Notes: generated by a model from the sequence alone, not told the origin. A stretch of 64,000 nt of DNA from Agromyces sp. Soil535 (GCF_001428255.1 NZ_LMRW01000029.1:63186-127185); one strand, 5' to 3'. Positions 41,441 to 50,100 are shown, numbered from the stretch's first letter. Translations and numbers: made by a program.

Positions 41441-42202
41441 ATGCAGCCGGTGATCGACCTGAACAGCGACCTCGGCGAGTCCTTCGGGGCGTGGCGGGTC
41501 GGCGACGACGAGGCGATGTTCGCCATCGTGTCGAGCGCGAATGTCGCGTGCGGCTTCCACGCCGGCGACCCGCTCACGATGGCCGAGAGCGCCGGGCGCG
41601 CCGCACGGCACGGCGTGGCGCTCGGCGCGCATCCCGGTTACCGCGACCTCGTCGGCTTCGGCCGTCGCGCGCTCGACACGAGCCCGGCCGAGATCGCCGC
41701 AGAGCTCCTCGTGCAGCTCGGCGCCCTCGACGGGGTCGCCCGCGGCGCCGGCATCCGCGTGCGCTACGTCAAGGCGCACGGTGCGCTCTACCACCGCCTC
41801 GCGGCCGACGAGCCCGCCGCGCACGCGTTCGCCGAGGCGATCGCGCGGTACGACGCCACCCTGCCGGTGCTCGGACCTCCATCGAGCGCGCTCGAGCGGG
41901 CAGCGGATGCCGCGGGCCTCCGCTTCGCCCGTGAGGCGTTCGTCGACCGGGGTTACGTCGCCGACGGCTCGCTCGTGCCGCGTGGCGAGCCCGGCGCGGT
42001 CGTAGACGACCCGGCGGCCGCGGCCGACCGTGCCCTCGAGCTCGCCGAGACCGGCGGGATCACGGCCGACGATGGGAGCCGGGTCGAGCTGGCCCCCGAC
42101 TCGCTCTGCCTGCACGGCGACACCCCGGGCGCCGTGGGGATGGCGCGCGCGGTGCGCGACGCGCTCGAGGCGGCCGGCGTCGAGATCCGGGCGTTCGCAT
42201 GA
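41441..42202 (+). CDS. pxpA: 5-Oxoprolinase subunit A (LamB/YcsF)
   Basis: A 253-aa protein with family motifs IDLNSDLGESFG (residues 4-15), SSANVACGFHAGDP, GVALGAHPGYRDL, RVRYVKAHGALYH and DSLCLHGDTPGAV. PxpA works with PxpB and PxpC to hydrolyse 5-oxoproline to glutamate with ATP. The SD GGGAGG abuts ATG 41441 directly, so GTG 41450 (VIDLN), 9 nt from the SD, may be the real start. First gene of pxpABC. Confidence 0.9.
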   Translation: MQPVIDLNSDLGESFGAWRVGDDEAMFAIVSSANVACGFHAGDPLTMAESAGRAARHGVALGAHPGYRDLVGFGRRALDTSPAEIAAELLVQLGALDGVARGAGIRVRYVKAHGALYHRLAADEPAAHAFAEAIARYDATLPVLGPPSSALERAADAAGLRFAREAFVDRGYVADGSLVPRGEPGAVVDDPAAAADRALELAETGGITADDGSRVELAPDSLCLHGDTPGAVGMARAVRDALEAAGVEIRAFA

Positions 42203-42831
42203 GCCGGCGGCTCCTGCCCAGCGGCGACTCCGCGCTGCTCGTCGAGTGCGACTCCCTCGAGGAGGTGCTCGCGCTGCACGACGCGCTCGCCGCGGACCCG
42301 CGGCCCGGCGTCCTCGAGCTCGTGCCCGCGGCCCGCACGATCCTCGTGTCCGTCGATCCCGCGCGCATCCCGCTCGAGTCCGCGGCGACCTGGGTGCGGC
42401 GCATCCCCGCAGAGGCCGTGTCGCGCGTCGCCGGTGCGGTCGCCGACCCTGTCACCATCCCGGTCGCGTACGACGGCGACGACCTCGCGGCCACGGCCGC
42501 GGCGCTTGCGGTCTCGCCCGAGGCGCTCGTCGCGCGGCACACCGGGATCCAGTGGCGGGTCGCGTTCATCGGCTTCGCCCCCGGGTTCGGCTACCTCGTC
42601 AGCGACGACTGGCCGTTCGAGGTGCCCAGGCTCGCCGCGCCGCGCACGCGCGTGCCGGCCGGGTCGGTCGCGCTCGCGGGGGCATTCAGCGGCGTGTACC
42701 CGCGGCAGAGCCCCGGCGGCTGGCGGCTCATCGGCCGCACCGACGCGACCCTGTGGGATCCCGAGGCACCCGAGCCGGCCCTGCTCGAACCCGGCCGTCG
42801 CGTGCGGTTCGAGGCGATCGGCGCGGGATGA
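42199..42831 (+). CDS. pxpB: 5-Oxoprolinase subunit B (KipI-like)
   Basis: A 210-aa allophanate hydrolase subunit 1-type protein: LLPSGDSALLVE at the start, HTGIQWRVAFIGFAPGFGYL (FxPGFxYL motif, residues about 114-133), RLAAPRTRVPAGSVALAG, and the final PRQSPGGWRLIGRT. The ATG overlaps the pxpA stop by 4 nt and the stop overlaps the pxpC start (ATGA), so all three subunits are coupled. Confidence 0.9.
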   Translation: MSRRLLPSGDSALLVECDSLEEVLALHDALAADPRPGVLELVPAARTILVSVDPARIPLESAATWVRRIPAEAVSRVAGAVADPVTIPVAYDGDDLAATAAALAVSPEALVARHTGIQWRVAFIGFAPGFGYLVSDDWPFEVPRLAAPRTRVPAGSVALAGAFSGVYPRQSPGGWRLIGRTDATLWDPEAPEPALLEPGRRVRFEAIGAG

Positions 42832-43688
42832 CCCGCCTGCACGTCGAGCACCCCGGCGCGTCGGCGCTCGTGGAGGATCTCGGACGACCCGGCCTCGCCC
42901 ACCTCGGTGTCGCGGCATCCGGTGCGCTCGACCGCGGCGCCCTGGCGCTCGCGAACCGGCTCGTCGGCAACCCCGACGGCGCCGCCGCCCTCGAGCTCCT
43001 CGTGGGCGGGTTCCGTGCTCGGTTCGAGGGCGAGGCGTGGTTCGCGGTGACGGGGGCGTGGGGCCCGGTGATGCTCGACGGGCGGCCGGTGCCGCCGTAC
43101 ACGGCCGCGCGGGCGCACGACGGCGCGGTGCTCGAGCTCGGCACGGCGGCGCGCGGCATCCGCTACCTGCTCGCGGTGCGCGGAGGGCTCGACGTGCCCG
43201 CCGTGCTCGGGTCGCGTTCGCGCGACACGCTCGCCGCCCTCGGACCGGAACCGATGGTCGCCGGGCAGGCGCTCGAGATCGGCGCGGAGCCCGCGGCATC
43301 CGTGCCCGTGGTCGACCAGGACGTCGCGTTCCCTCCCGCGCAGGGCTCGGTGACGCTCGCCGTGCTGCCCGGCCCGCGCGCCGACTGGTTCACGGATGCC
43401 GCGGGCACGGCGCTCTTCGAACGCCCGTGGCGGCTCTCGGAGCACGCCGACCGCATCGGCGCCCGGCTCGTCGGCCCCCCGCTCGGGCGACGCCGCACCG
43501 GAGAGCTCGCGAGCGAGGCGACCGTGCCGGGATCGATGCAGGTCGCCGGCGACGGACAGCCGACGATCCTGCTCGCCGACCGCCCCGTGACCGGCGGCTA
43601 CCCGGTGATCGCGATCGTCGCGCCGGGCTCGCTCGACGCCGTCGCCCAGCTCCGCCCGGGCCAGGAGGTGCGCTTCCGTCACGCCTGA
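42828..43688 (+). CDS. pxpC: 5-Oxoprolinase subunit C (KipA/biotin-dependent carboxyltransferase-like)
   Basis: A 286-aa allophanate hydrolase subunit 2-type protein: ALVEDLGRPGLAHLGVAASGALDRGALALANRLVGN (parts: EDLGRPGLAHLGV, SGALDRGAL), ARGIRYLLAVRGGL, PVLGSRSRDTLA, MQVAGDGQPTILLADRPVTGGYP. This segment order is diagnostic for PxpC. Last gene of the operon, converging on the spermidine-synthase-like gene with a 7-nt gap. Confidence 0.9.
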   Translation: MTRLHVEHPGASALVEDLGRPGLAHLGVAASGALDRGALALANRLVGNPDGAAALELLVGGFRARFEGEAWFAVTGAWGPVMLDGRPVPPYTAARAHDGAVLELGTAARGIRYLLAVRGGLDVPAVLGSRSRDTLAALGPEPMVAGQALEIGAEPAASVPVVDQDVAFPPAQGSVTLAVLPGPRADWFTDAAGTALFERPWRLSEHADRIGARLVGPPLGRRRTGELASEATVPGSMQVAGDGQPTILLADRPVTGGYPVIAIVAPGSLDAVAQLRPGQEVRFRHA

Positions 43689-43695
43689 GCGCGCG

Positions 43696-44565
43696 TCAGC
43701 GGCCGGGCTTCGAAAGGAACACCGAGCGCGCGGGCGGCGGCGACGGCACCGCCGTGGCATCCGTGACGACGGGCGCGCCCGCGATGAAGCGACGGAGTTC
43801 GTCGCCGTCGACGAGCTTCGCGGGGGACGGATCGCTCGCGAGGCGTCGCGGGAGGCCGGCGAACGGCAGCTCGTCGTGCGAGGCGTACATCACGACGTTG
43901 CCGAACCGGCGACCCTTCAGCATCGACGTGTCGGCGGCGATCGCGAGGTGCGGGAAGACGTGCGCGAGCGTCGCGGCCTGCGACCGGGCGAACGCGAGGC
44001 CGGCGCCGTCGGCGACGTTCACGGCCACGATGCCGCCCGGCGCGAGCCGCGGTGAGATGAGGCCGTAGAACTCCGCGCTCGTGACGTGCGCGGGCGTGCG
44101 CGCGCCCGAGAAGATGTCGACGACGGCGATGTCGACCGCGCCGTCGAGGCCCGACGGCAGCTTCTGCAGCACCTCCCGAGCGTCGCCGTGCCGCACCCGC
44201 ACCTGTGCGCCACGCGGGAGCGGGAGGTGCTCCCGCACGAGGTCGACGAGGTCGCTCTCGAGCTCGACGACCTGCTGGCGGGATCCCGGCCGCGTGGCCG
44301 CGACGTAGCGCGGCAGGGTGAGCGCGCCCCCGCCGAGGTGCAGCGCCGTGATCGGCTCGCCCTCTGGACGCACGAGGTCGATCGCGTGGCCGATACGCCG
44401 CACGTACTCGAACCCGAGCCAGTCGGGGCGCTCCAGCTCGACATGGGACTGCGGGGTGCCGTCGACGTACAGCGTCCACGATCCCGGCACCGAGCGCGAC
44501 TCCTCCAGACGGGCGACGTGGCCGCTCACGGCGAGGCGGCGTTCGAGCTCTGGCACGGATGCCAC
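43696..44565 (-). CDS. Spermidine synthase-like methyltransferase-fold protein (copy 1)
   Basis: A 289-aa protein if GTG 44565 is used (ATG 44622 and GTG 44556 are alternatives). The N-terminal beta segment (WTLYVDGTPQSHVELERPDWLGFEYVRRI) is that of polyamine-synthase-like proteins; the Rossmann motif is LHLGGGALTLPRYVA, followed by QQVVELESDLVDLVRE, and HGDAREVL. The Asp-x-Asp-rich loop of true spermidine synthases is VVDIFSGARTP here. Conserved actinobacterial proteins of this type have no confirmed activity. It lies 64 bp downstream of a paralogue. Confidence 0.82.
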   Translation of the reverse strand: MASVPELERRLAVSGHVARLEESRSVPGSWTLYVDGTPQSHVELERPDWLGFEYVRRIGHAIDLVRPEGEPITALHLGGGALTLPRYVAATRPGSRQQVVELESDLVDLVREHLPLPRGAQVRVRHGDAREVLQKLPSGLDGAVDIAVVDIFSGARTPAHVTSAEFYGLISPRLAPGGIVAVNVADGAGLAFARSQAATLAHVFPHLAIAADTSMLKGRRFGNVVMYASHDELPFAGLPRRLASDPSPAKLVDGDELRRFIAGAPVVTDATAVPSPPPARSVFLSKPGR

Positions 44566-44626
44566 GCTACCCGCCCTGGATGCCGGCATGCCGCGAGGAG
44601 CCCGACGCCCACAGGCCCGCATCCGC

Positions 44627-45397
44627 TCAGCACGGCCCCCAGAGCGCGGCGTCGAGCCGGTGTCCGGCGAGCACGGCCGAGGGGAACGGCCCTGCGCTGG
44701 CGAGTCGCTCGGCGACCCCGTCGGGGAGTCCGTCGGGTGCCGCGACGAGGATCGCGTTGCCCTCCTCCGCGCCCGAGACCACGCCGGGGTCGCCCGCGAC
44801 GAGCAGCTCCGCGCCGGGGTCGGCCCGGGCGAATGCCCGAGCCTGCGCGCGCAGCCGCGTGAGCCCTGGCGCGTCGGCCACGTTCACGACCACGAGCCCC
44901 CCGGGTGCGAGGAGCCCGAGGCATCCGCCCATGAATGAAGGCTCGTCGACGAACGACGGCGCCTCGAGCCGCGCGTAGAGGTCGACGACGACGGCATCGA
45001 ACCGTGGGCCGCCGGTGGACCGGCCGAGCACGTCGAGGGCGTCACGTGCATCGGCGAGGCGGAGGTCGACGTCGGCGTCGTCGGGCAACGGCAGGCGCGC
45101 GAGCACCACCGCGACGAGGTCCGCGTCGTGCTCGACGACGACCTGCGCCGAGCCGGGTCGCGTCGCGGCCACGTAGCGGGGGAGCGTGAGGGCGCCGCCG
45201 CCGAGGTGCAGCGCGCGGATCGGTTCGCCCGCGGGGCGCACCGCGTCCAGCACGTGGCCGATGCGCCGCACGTACTCGAAGAACAGCCTCGTCGGATCGT
45301 CGGGGTCGACGTGCGACTGCGCGGTGCCGTCGACGAGGAGCGTGATCCCGGTGGGCGAGAACACGTCGGCCTCGAACTCGATGCGGGGCTGCGCCAT
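44627..45397 (-). CDS. Spermidine synthase-like methyltransferase-fold protein (copy 2)
   Basis: A 256-aa paralogue of the downstream gene; both share LxxDGTxQSHV, FEYVRRIGH, RALHLGGGALTLPRYVAATRPGS and VVVDLYAR/VVDIFSG. ATG at 45397. It is shorter because it lacks the extra C-terminal 30 residues. The TGAGCAA palindrome at 45435-45451 lies 38 bp upstream, between this gene and the globin gene, so it may be under the nearby LuxR regulator. Confidence 0.82.
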   Translation of the reverse strand: MAQPRIEFEADVFSPTGITLLVDGTAQSHVDPDDPTRLFFEYVRRIGHVLDAVRPAGEPIRALHLGGGALTLPRYVAATRPGSAQVVVEHDADLVAVVLARLPLPDDADVDLRLADARDALDVLGRSTGGPRFDAVVVDLYARLEAPSFVDEPSFMGGCLGLLAPGGLVVVNVADAPGLTRLRAQARAFARADPGAELLVAGDPGVVSGAEEGNAILVAAPDGLPDGVAERLASAGPFPSAVLAGHRLDAALWGPC

Positions 45398-45434
45398 GCC
45401 TGCATCGTGCCACGATCGCGGCCGGCGCGCGGAG

Positions 45435-45451
45435 TGAGCAATCGTTGCTCA
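45435..45451. promoter_or_regulatory. TGAGCAA-TCG-TTGCTCA palindrome between spermidine-synthase-like and globin genes
   Basis: Perfect 7-bp inverted repeat around a 3-nt centre, 58 bp upstream of the globin ATG. The same half-site occurs four times, every 21 bp, upstream of the LuxR-family regulator gene (48673-48741). It is a candidate operator. Confidence 0.6.
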
Positions 45452-45508
45452 GGCGCGGGGCTCGCGGCATCCGCGACCCTAGGATCAGGACCACGACGAG
45501 GAGGCGAC

Positions 45509-45865
45509 ATGACCGAGATCTACGACCAGCTCGGCGGTCCCGACGGGCTGCGCACCGCGGTGACGGTGTTCTACAACCGCATCACGGCCGACGAGGAGCT
45601 CGGTCCCTGGTTCGAGGGCGTCGACCTCGACCGACTCAAGGCGCACCAGCGCGCGTTCCTCACGGCGGCCTTCGGCGGTCCGCAGGTCTTCTCCGGCCGC
45701 GGACTGCGCGAGGCGCACGCCGACCTCGCGATCACGGATGCCGCGTTCGACGGCATGGTGACCACGCTCCTCAGGAGCCTCGCCGACCTGGGTGTGCCGA
45801 AGGAGGCCGTCGGCGCCGTCGGAGAGCGCCTCGAGGGGGCGCGCGCGGACATCGTCACCGCCTGA
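45509..45865 (+). CDS. glbN: Group I truncated haemoglobin
   Basis: A 118-aa trHb1: MTEIYDQLGGPDGLRTAVTVFYNRI (Y22 in the B10 region), an early Phe-x-His region HQRAFLTAAFGGP, and proximal His70 in LREAHADLAI. ATG follows ACGAGGAGGCGAC. Group I haemoglobins bind O2 and NO; in mycobacteria GlbN detoxifies NO. It converges with the LuxR regulator gene, which is 44 bp away. Confidence 0.9.
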   Translation: MTEIYDQLGGPDGLRTAVTVFYNRITADEELGPWFEGVDLDRLKAHQRAFLTAAFGGPQVFSGRGLREAHADLAITDAAFDGMVTTLLRSLADLGVPKEAVGAVGERLEGARADIVTA

Positions 45866-45909
45866 TCGCGCATCGCGGGGGCATGACCGCCAAGGGGCGT
45901 CCGCCCGGC

Positions 45910-48579
45910 TCAGGCCTGCAGCTCGTGGCGTCCCCGGATGCCGAGCTTCGCGTACGTGGACTGCAGGTGGTTGTTCACCGTGCGCGGTGAGAGGAACAGC
46001 CGGGTCGCGATCTCGTTCGAGCTGAGCCCCTGCGCGGCGAGCGATGCGATCTCGCGTTCGCGCGGCGTGAGCGGCTCCGTGCCCTCGGAGAACCGCAGCA
46101 ACGGCGTGCGAGCGCCCTCGCAGGCAGCGGCGAGGGACGCGGCCCGCTGCAGGTCGGCCGTGGCCTCGCGACCGCGGCCGTCGGCGCGTGCCGCCTGCCC
46201 TGCCGACGCGAACGCCTCTGCCGCGTAGAGCAGGTGGCCGATCGACTCCCACTCGGCGCCCACCGTGCGCAGGGCTGCGGCATCGGCGTCGGCTTCCGCG
46301 CGCGCGTGGGCGAGCCGGCGTCGCACCGCGGGGGAGTCGGATGCCGCGACGAGGCGCTCGAGCCGGCCGGCGGCGGTGCGGGCGTGCGTCCTCGCGCCGA
46401 ACCTCGCGAGCTGGTGCAGGAGCCCCGCCGCGACGCTCACCGCACCGCGCGGCTCGATCACGTCGACGCGCGCGAGGATCGTCGCGGCGGCGGCATCCGG
46501 CCGGCCCTCGCCGACGGCGATCCACGCATCGGCGAGGGCCGTGACGGAGTTGTCGACGTCGAGGCCCTCGATGACCCGGGCGCGGAAGCCTCGCGCGAGC
46601 CCGAGGTCGCCCTGCTCCGCCGCGAGGATCGCGAGGAAGCAGATCGCGAACTCGCGAAGCGACTTGGGCCCATGCAGCTCGGCGCCGCCCTGCGTGTCGC
46701 GGAACCAACGGGCAGCCGTGTCGAGGCGCCCGAGCTGCCAGAAGATGCGCCCCATCAAGAACTCGTCGAGCCGCGCCGTCAGTTCGTCGTCGTGCCGGAT
46801 CGCGTCGTGCAGCGACTCGATCACGGTGGATCGGGCGTCGTCGAGCCGGTCGGCCGCGATGAGCGCGTGCGCGTGCACGATCTCTGCGCGACGCTGCGGG
46901 ATGACGGAATGCTCGCCCTTCGCGAAGGCGACCGCGTGCTCGGCCGCGGCGACCGCCTCGTCGCTCCGGCCGAGCGTCGCGAGGGGCATCGCACGCGAGA
47001 GTTGAAGCACCGCCTGCTCGAACTCGCTGTCGCCCGAGACGGCCGCAGCGGATTCCACGTGCGCGAGCGCCTCGTGCGCGTACTCGAGGTTCACGAGGAG
47101 CACGGCCTTGCTGAGCGCGATCGTCGCCGACTGGCCGGGAAGGGTGCGCTCGAGCGACTCGAGCAGCTCGAGGCCGCGGGCGCTGCCGAGCGGGTCGCCG
47201 CCGAAGACGTCGGCACGGGCCGCGCCGATCGCGGCGAGGAGCTCCTCGGGGCCACCGTCGGCGCGTGCGCGCTCCTCGGCGCGCGCGAGCGTCGCGAGGG
47301 CGTCCTCCGCGCGACCGAGCGACCAGAGCAGCTCACCGTGCAGGAGCAGGGTTCCCGCGTCGTCGGCGCCTGCGGCCACGGCGGCGGCCGCGAGGCGCTC
47401 CGCGGTGCGGCGGTCGTGCGCCATCCGGGCGAGCGCCGCCGTCCGTGCGAGGAGCTCCGCGTCCGACGGGCGGCCGGCGTCGAGCCGCCAGATCGCCACC
47501 CGCAGCTCATCGCCGGGGCTCATCGGCCGCGACGCCACCACGTCGGCCTGCTCGAGCAGCAGCGACACCGCGCGCAAGCGCGGGATGCTGTCACGCACGG
47601 CCGAGGCGTAATGCGGGTGCGCGAGCCCGACGCGCATCCGCGCGCCCGATTCGTCGACCCGGATCAGGCCGCGCAGCTCGAGCTTCGCGAGCGCCTCGGG
47701 CGCCCCCGGGCGGGCGAACTCGTCGAACGCGAGCGGTTCGCAGAGGGCGAGCCGCTCGACGGTGTCGCGCTCGTCGTCGCCGAGCACCCTGAGCCGCGCC
47801 CGGATCAGGTCCCGTAGCGCGGGCGTGCCCACCGGCACGCCGACGAGCTGCCAGAGCCCGTCGGCGGCGACGAGCGAGCCGGCCTCGGCGGCCCCGATCG
47901 CGAGTTCGCGCAGGAACAGCGGGTTGCCGTGCGAGACGCGGTGCAGCTCCACGGCGTCGCGGTGGGCGATGGGGCCGCCGAGCACGCGGGTGAGGAGCTC
48001 GCTCACCTCGTCGACGTCGAGCGGCGCGAGGTCGAGTCGCACGGCATCGCCCGACGCCGCGAGGGAGAGGAGGCCGTCGGGCACGGGGTCGGACTCGCGC
48101 ACGGTCGCGATGAGCCGCAGCATCCCGGTCTCGACGAGCTGGGCGATGAGCGCGACCGAGACCGAGTCGACCGCCGACACGTCGTCGACCGTGAGGATCG
48201 TGCGACGCCCGCCGGCGATGCCGCGCACGGCGGCGCTCGCCGCGGCGAACAGCGCCACCGGCTCGTCGGCCGCGGTGATCATCGCGACGGGGTCCCCGGC
48301 GAGCACCGGAGCGAGAGCGCCCAGCGGAACGGCGCTCAGGGCCGTGTTGCCGCTCGCGGCGAGCACGCACCATGCGTCGTCGGCCAGCCGCTCGGCGACG
48401 GTGTGCATGACCCTGCTCTTGCCGATGCCGGACGCGCCGTAGACGAGCACGCTGCGCGATGGCCCATTGAGCGCGGCCGTCGCGCGTTCGATCACGGCGT
48501 CCCTGCCGACGAGCGGCCACGCCTCGTCGAGCCCTCGCGGCGCCTCCGCGGGTTCCCCAGGTCCCAACGACACCCTCAC
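45910..48579 (-). CDS. Large LuxR-family regulator with AAA ATPase domain (LAL/MalT type)
   Basis: An 889-aa protein. Walker A GASGIGKS at residues 48-55, Walker B about 123-131 (TILTVDDVSAVD), a long helical TPR-like central region (about 300-800), and a C-terminal LuxR HTH (LTPREREIASLAAQGLSSNEIATRLFLS, in parts: LTPREREIASLAAQG, SRTVNNHL as SPRTVNNHLQSTYAKLGI). Such proteins oligomerise with ATP and a ligand to activate genes. GTG start at 48579. The upstream region has phased TGAGCAA repeats, and the same site occurs beside the globin gene. Signal unknown. Confidence 0.9.
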   Translation of the reverse strand: MRVSLGPGEPAEAPRGLDEAWPLVGRDAVIERATAALNGPSRSVLVYGASGIGKSRVMHTVAERLADDAWCVLAASGNTALSAVPLGALAPVLAGDPVAMITAADEPVALFAAASAAVRGIAGGRRTILTVDDVSAVDSVSVALIAQLVETGMLRLIATVRESDPVPDGLLSLAASGDAVRLDLAPLDVDEVSELLTRVLGGPIAHRDAVELHRVSHGNPLFLRELAIGAAEAGSLVAADGLWQLVGVPVGTPALRDLIRARLRVLGDDERDTVERLALCEPLAFDEFARPGAPEALAKLELRGLIRVDESGARMRVGLAHPHYASAVRDSIPRLRAVSLLLEQADVVASRPMSPGDELRVAIWRLDAGRPSDAELLARTAALARMAHDRRTAERLAAAAVAAGADDAGTLLLHGELLWSLGRAEDALATLARAEERARADGGPEELLAAIGAARADVFGGDPLGSARGLELLESLERTLPGQSATIALSKAVLLVNLEYAHEALAHVESAAAVSGDSEFEQAVLQLSRAMPLATLGRSDEAVAAAEHAVAFAKGEHSVIPQRRAEIVHAHALIAADRLDDARSTVIESLHDAIRHDDELTARLDEFLMGRIFWQLGRLDTAARWFRDTQGGAELHGPKSLREFAICFLAILAAEQGDLGLARGFRARVIEGLDVDNSVTALADAWIAVGEGRPDAAAATILARVDVIEPRGAVSVAAGLLHQLARFGARTHARTAAGRLERLVAASDSPAVRRRLAHARAEADADAAALRTVGAEWESIGHLLYAAEAFASAGQAARADGRGREATADLQRAASLAAACEGARTPLLRFSEGTEPLTPREREIASLAAQGLSSNEIATRLFLSPRTVNNHLQSTYAKLGIRGRHELQA

Positions 48580-48672
48580 GCCTTTCGGTCTCCGGCGAGC
48601 CCGGTGGATTCACTGTACGGCGCGGTCGCGATCGGGGCACGGCGACGGATGCCCCCCGAACGGGTGAAGCCC

Positions 48673-48741
48673 TGAGCAATCGCAGGCCGCGTGTGAGCAA
48701 CGGATGCCGCGTCGTGAGCAACGGATGCCGCGGAATGAGCA
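48673..48741. promoter_or_regulatory. Four TGAGCA(A) direct repeats at exact 21-bp spacing
   Basis: TGAGCAA begins at 48673, 48694 and 48715, and TGAGCAG at 48736: 21-bp steps, two helical turns, so all lie on one face of the DNA. They precede the LuxR-type regulator gene by about 95-160 bp. The second and third copies extend into a shared GTGAGCAACGGATGCCGCG. This suits cooperative binding of a multimeric LAL regulator, probably autoregulation. Confidence 0.6.
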
Positions 48742-48882
48742 GGCGCTGCCCATCCGGCGGCACGGTGCTCCCCCCGATGCTGATCTACGGCAGCCAGCCG
48801 CTGCCCAGCGGACCGGATCGGCGCCGCGACCCAGGACCTCCAGGAGGAGACTCCGATGCGATTCCCGTCGCCGACCACAGAC

Positions 48883-48931
48883 CCGGATGCCGCGGCACGT
48901 GCGACCCCGAACGTCGTGCCGCGGCATCCGG
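48883..48931. promoter_or_regulatory. Perfect 17-bp inverted repeat upstream of the 49015 gene
   Basis: CCGGATGCCGCGGCACG (48883-48899) and its exact complement (48915-48931) are separated by 15 nt, about 85 bp before the ATG at 49015. It may be an attenuator-like hairpin or a terminator for upstream transcripts. No coding gene was seen in 48580-49014. Confidence 0.5.
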
Positions 48932-49014
48932 CCCACCCGGCCTTGGGCCGGCGGGCCAACCCGACCCGACACACACACCACCAACCAGCAACACCACAGA
49001 ACACGGAGCAGATC

Positions 49015-49392
49015 ATGAGCATGTTCAAGCAGTTCGGCGACATGGCCAAGATGGTGAAGGCCGCTCCCGGCCTCATCGACCAGGCCAATACGCTCGCCGC
49101 CCAGTCCGAGGCGTACCGCGCCCAGATGGACGCCCAGGCCGTGCACGCGATGACGGCGCAGGCGGCCCCGGGCAACCTCGAGCCCATCGCGGGTGTCGAC
49201 CTCGACCGGTACGCACGCATCGTCAAGGGCATCGCCGCCTACGGCTACGACGAGACGAAGCTGCCGCTCGTCGCCGGCCTGTTCGGCGTCGACCCGTCGT
49301 CATGGGTCGAGGCGCAGGCCGGCTGGGGTGCGCGCATCCAGGCCGACCGCGGCGTCGGTCGCCGGTTCAACGAGATCTACGCGGCGGTGTGA
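49015..49392 (+). CDS. Unknown protein, first of a two-gene unit
   Basis: A 125-aa protein; the ATG at 49015 follows ACGGAGCAGATC. It starts MSMFKQFGDMAKMVKAAPGLIDQANTLA, an amphipathic helical stretch with no signal peptide, followed by LEPIAGVDLDRYARIVKGIAAYGYDETKLPLVAGLFGVDPSSWVEAQAGWGARI (in parts: DLDRYARIVKGIA, FGVDPSSWVEA), suggesting a helical domain. No family was recognised. 1 nt separates it from the next gene, with which it shares an operon. Confidence 0.7.
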   Translation: MSMFKQFGDMAKMVKAAPGLIDQANTLAAQSEAYRAQMDAQAVHAMTAQAAPGNLEPIAGVDLDRYARIVKGIAAYGYDETKLPLVAGLFGVDPSSWVEAQAGWGARIQADRGVGRRFNEIYAAV

Positions 49393-49393
49393 G

Positions 49394-49798
49394 ATGGGAT
49401 TCCTGAAGGACCTCGCCACGCTGACCGCCAAGGGCAACGCCGCCTACGCACGCATGGACGTCGGCGCGACCCTGGAGGCCGCGAGCCGGTCGATGGACCA
49501 GGCCGGCCGCGTGCTGGCGGCGTCCACGCCGCACGCAGACGAGGAGTGGCTGGAGGCAGTCCGGCTGCGCACCACCGGCACCGTCGTCGATGCCCGCCAG
49601 CTGCCGATGGTGATCGGCATGAACGTCGTGGTCGAGCTCGACCTCGTCGTGGCGATGCCGAGCGGCTTCCCGCTGCCGGTCACGCGCACCGAGCAGGTCG
49701 CCCCGCAGCACCTGGCACGCGTCGCGCCCGGCTCGACGGTCGAGGTCAGCATCGTGCCCGGGAGGCCGGAGTCGGTGCGCATCGAGTGGGGCGCCTGA
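49394..49798 (+). CDS. Unknown protein, second of a two-gene unit
   Basis: A 134-aa protein with a helical N-terminus (MGFLKDLATLTAKGNAAYARMDVGATLEAA) similar in style to its upstream partner and a C-terminal beta-rich part (LRTTGTVVDARQLPMVIGMNVVVELDLVV, LARVAPGSTVEVSIVPGRPESVRIEWG), like an OB- or Ig-type fold seen in actinobacterial DUFs. No family recognised. A strong terminator follows at 49838-49877. Confidence 0.7.
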   Translation: MGFLKDLATLTAKGNAAYARMDVGATLEAASRSMDQAGRVLAASTPHADEEWLEAVRLRTTGTVVDARQLPMVIGMNVVVELDLVVAMPSGFPLPVTRTEQVAPQHLARVAPGSTVEVSIVPGRPESVRIEWGA

Positions 49799-49837
49799 CG
49801 CCTCGCGCTGTATTGCCGCACCACCCGGGACGGCCCC

Positions 49838-49877
49838 GCGAGGCCCCTGCCGACACCCGAACCGGCGGGGCCCTCGC
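49838..49877 (+). terminator. Intrinsic terminator after the 49394 gene
   Basis: GCGAGG-CCCC-t-GCC pairs with GGC-g-GGGg-CCTCGC, followed by GTCTTAT. It lies 39 nt after the stop at 49798 and isolates rpoB from upstream transcription. Confidence 0.7.
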
Positions 49878-49917
49878 GTCTTATACCCGAGTTGCGCGAA
49901 CAAATCAAGAATCTCGC

Positions 49918-49946
49918 TGGACATCGCGCGTCGCATGACATATAGT
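49918..49946 (+). promoter_or_regulatory. Vegetative sigma-A type promoter of rpoBC
   Basis: -35 TGGACA (49918-49923), 17-nt spacer, -10 TATAGT (49941-49946). Each hexamer differs from consensus TTGACA/TATAAT at one position. Initiation near 49953 would give an untranslated leader of about 150 nt before the rpoB TTG at 50101. The leader has no visible gene. Confidence 0.8.
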
Positions 49947-50100
49947 GGATCTTTGCGCTCCCAGACCCAGCATGCCTTCATATTGCGGTCGGCTTACGCG
50001 TGCCGAGGTTCATGACCTCGAGCATCCGCACACGTCTCGGGGGTTCCACTCTCCGCTACCGACAGTGAACCGGCCCACGGGCCGATGGAGGTTATTTCAC

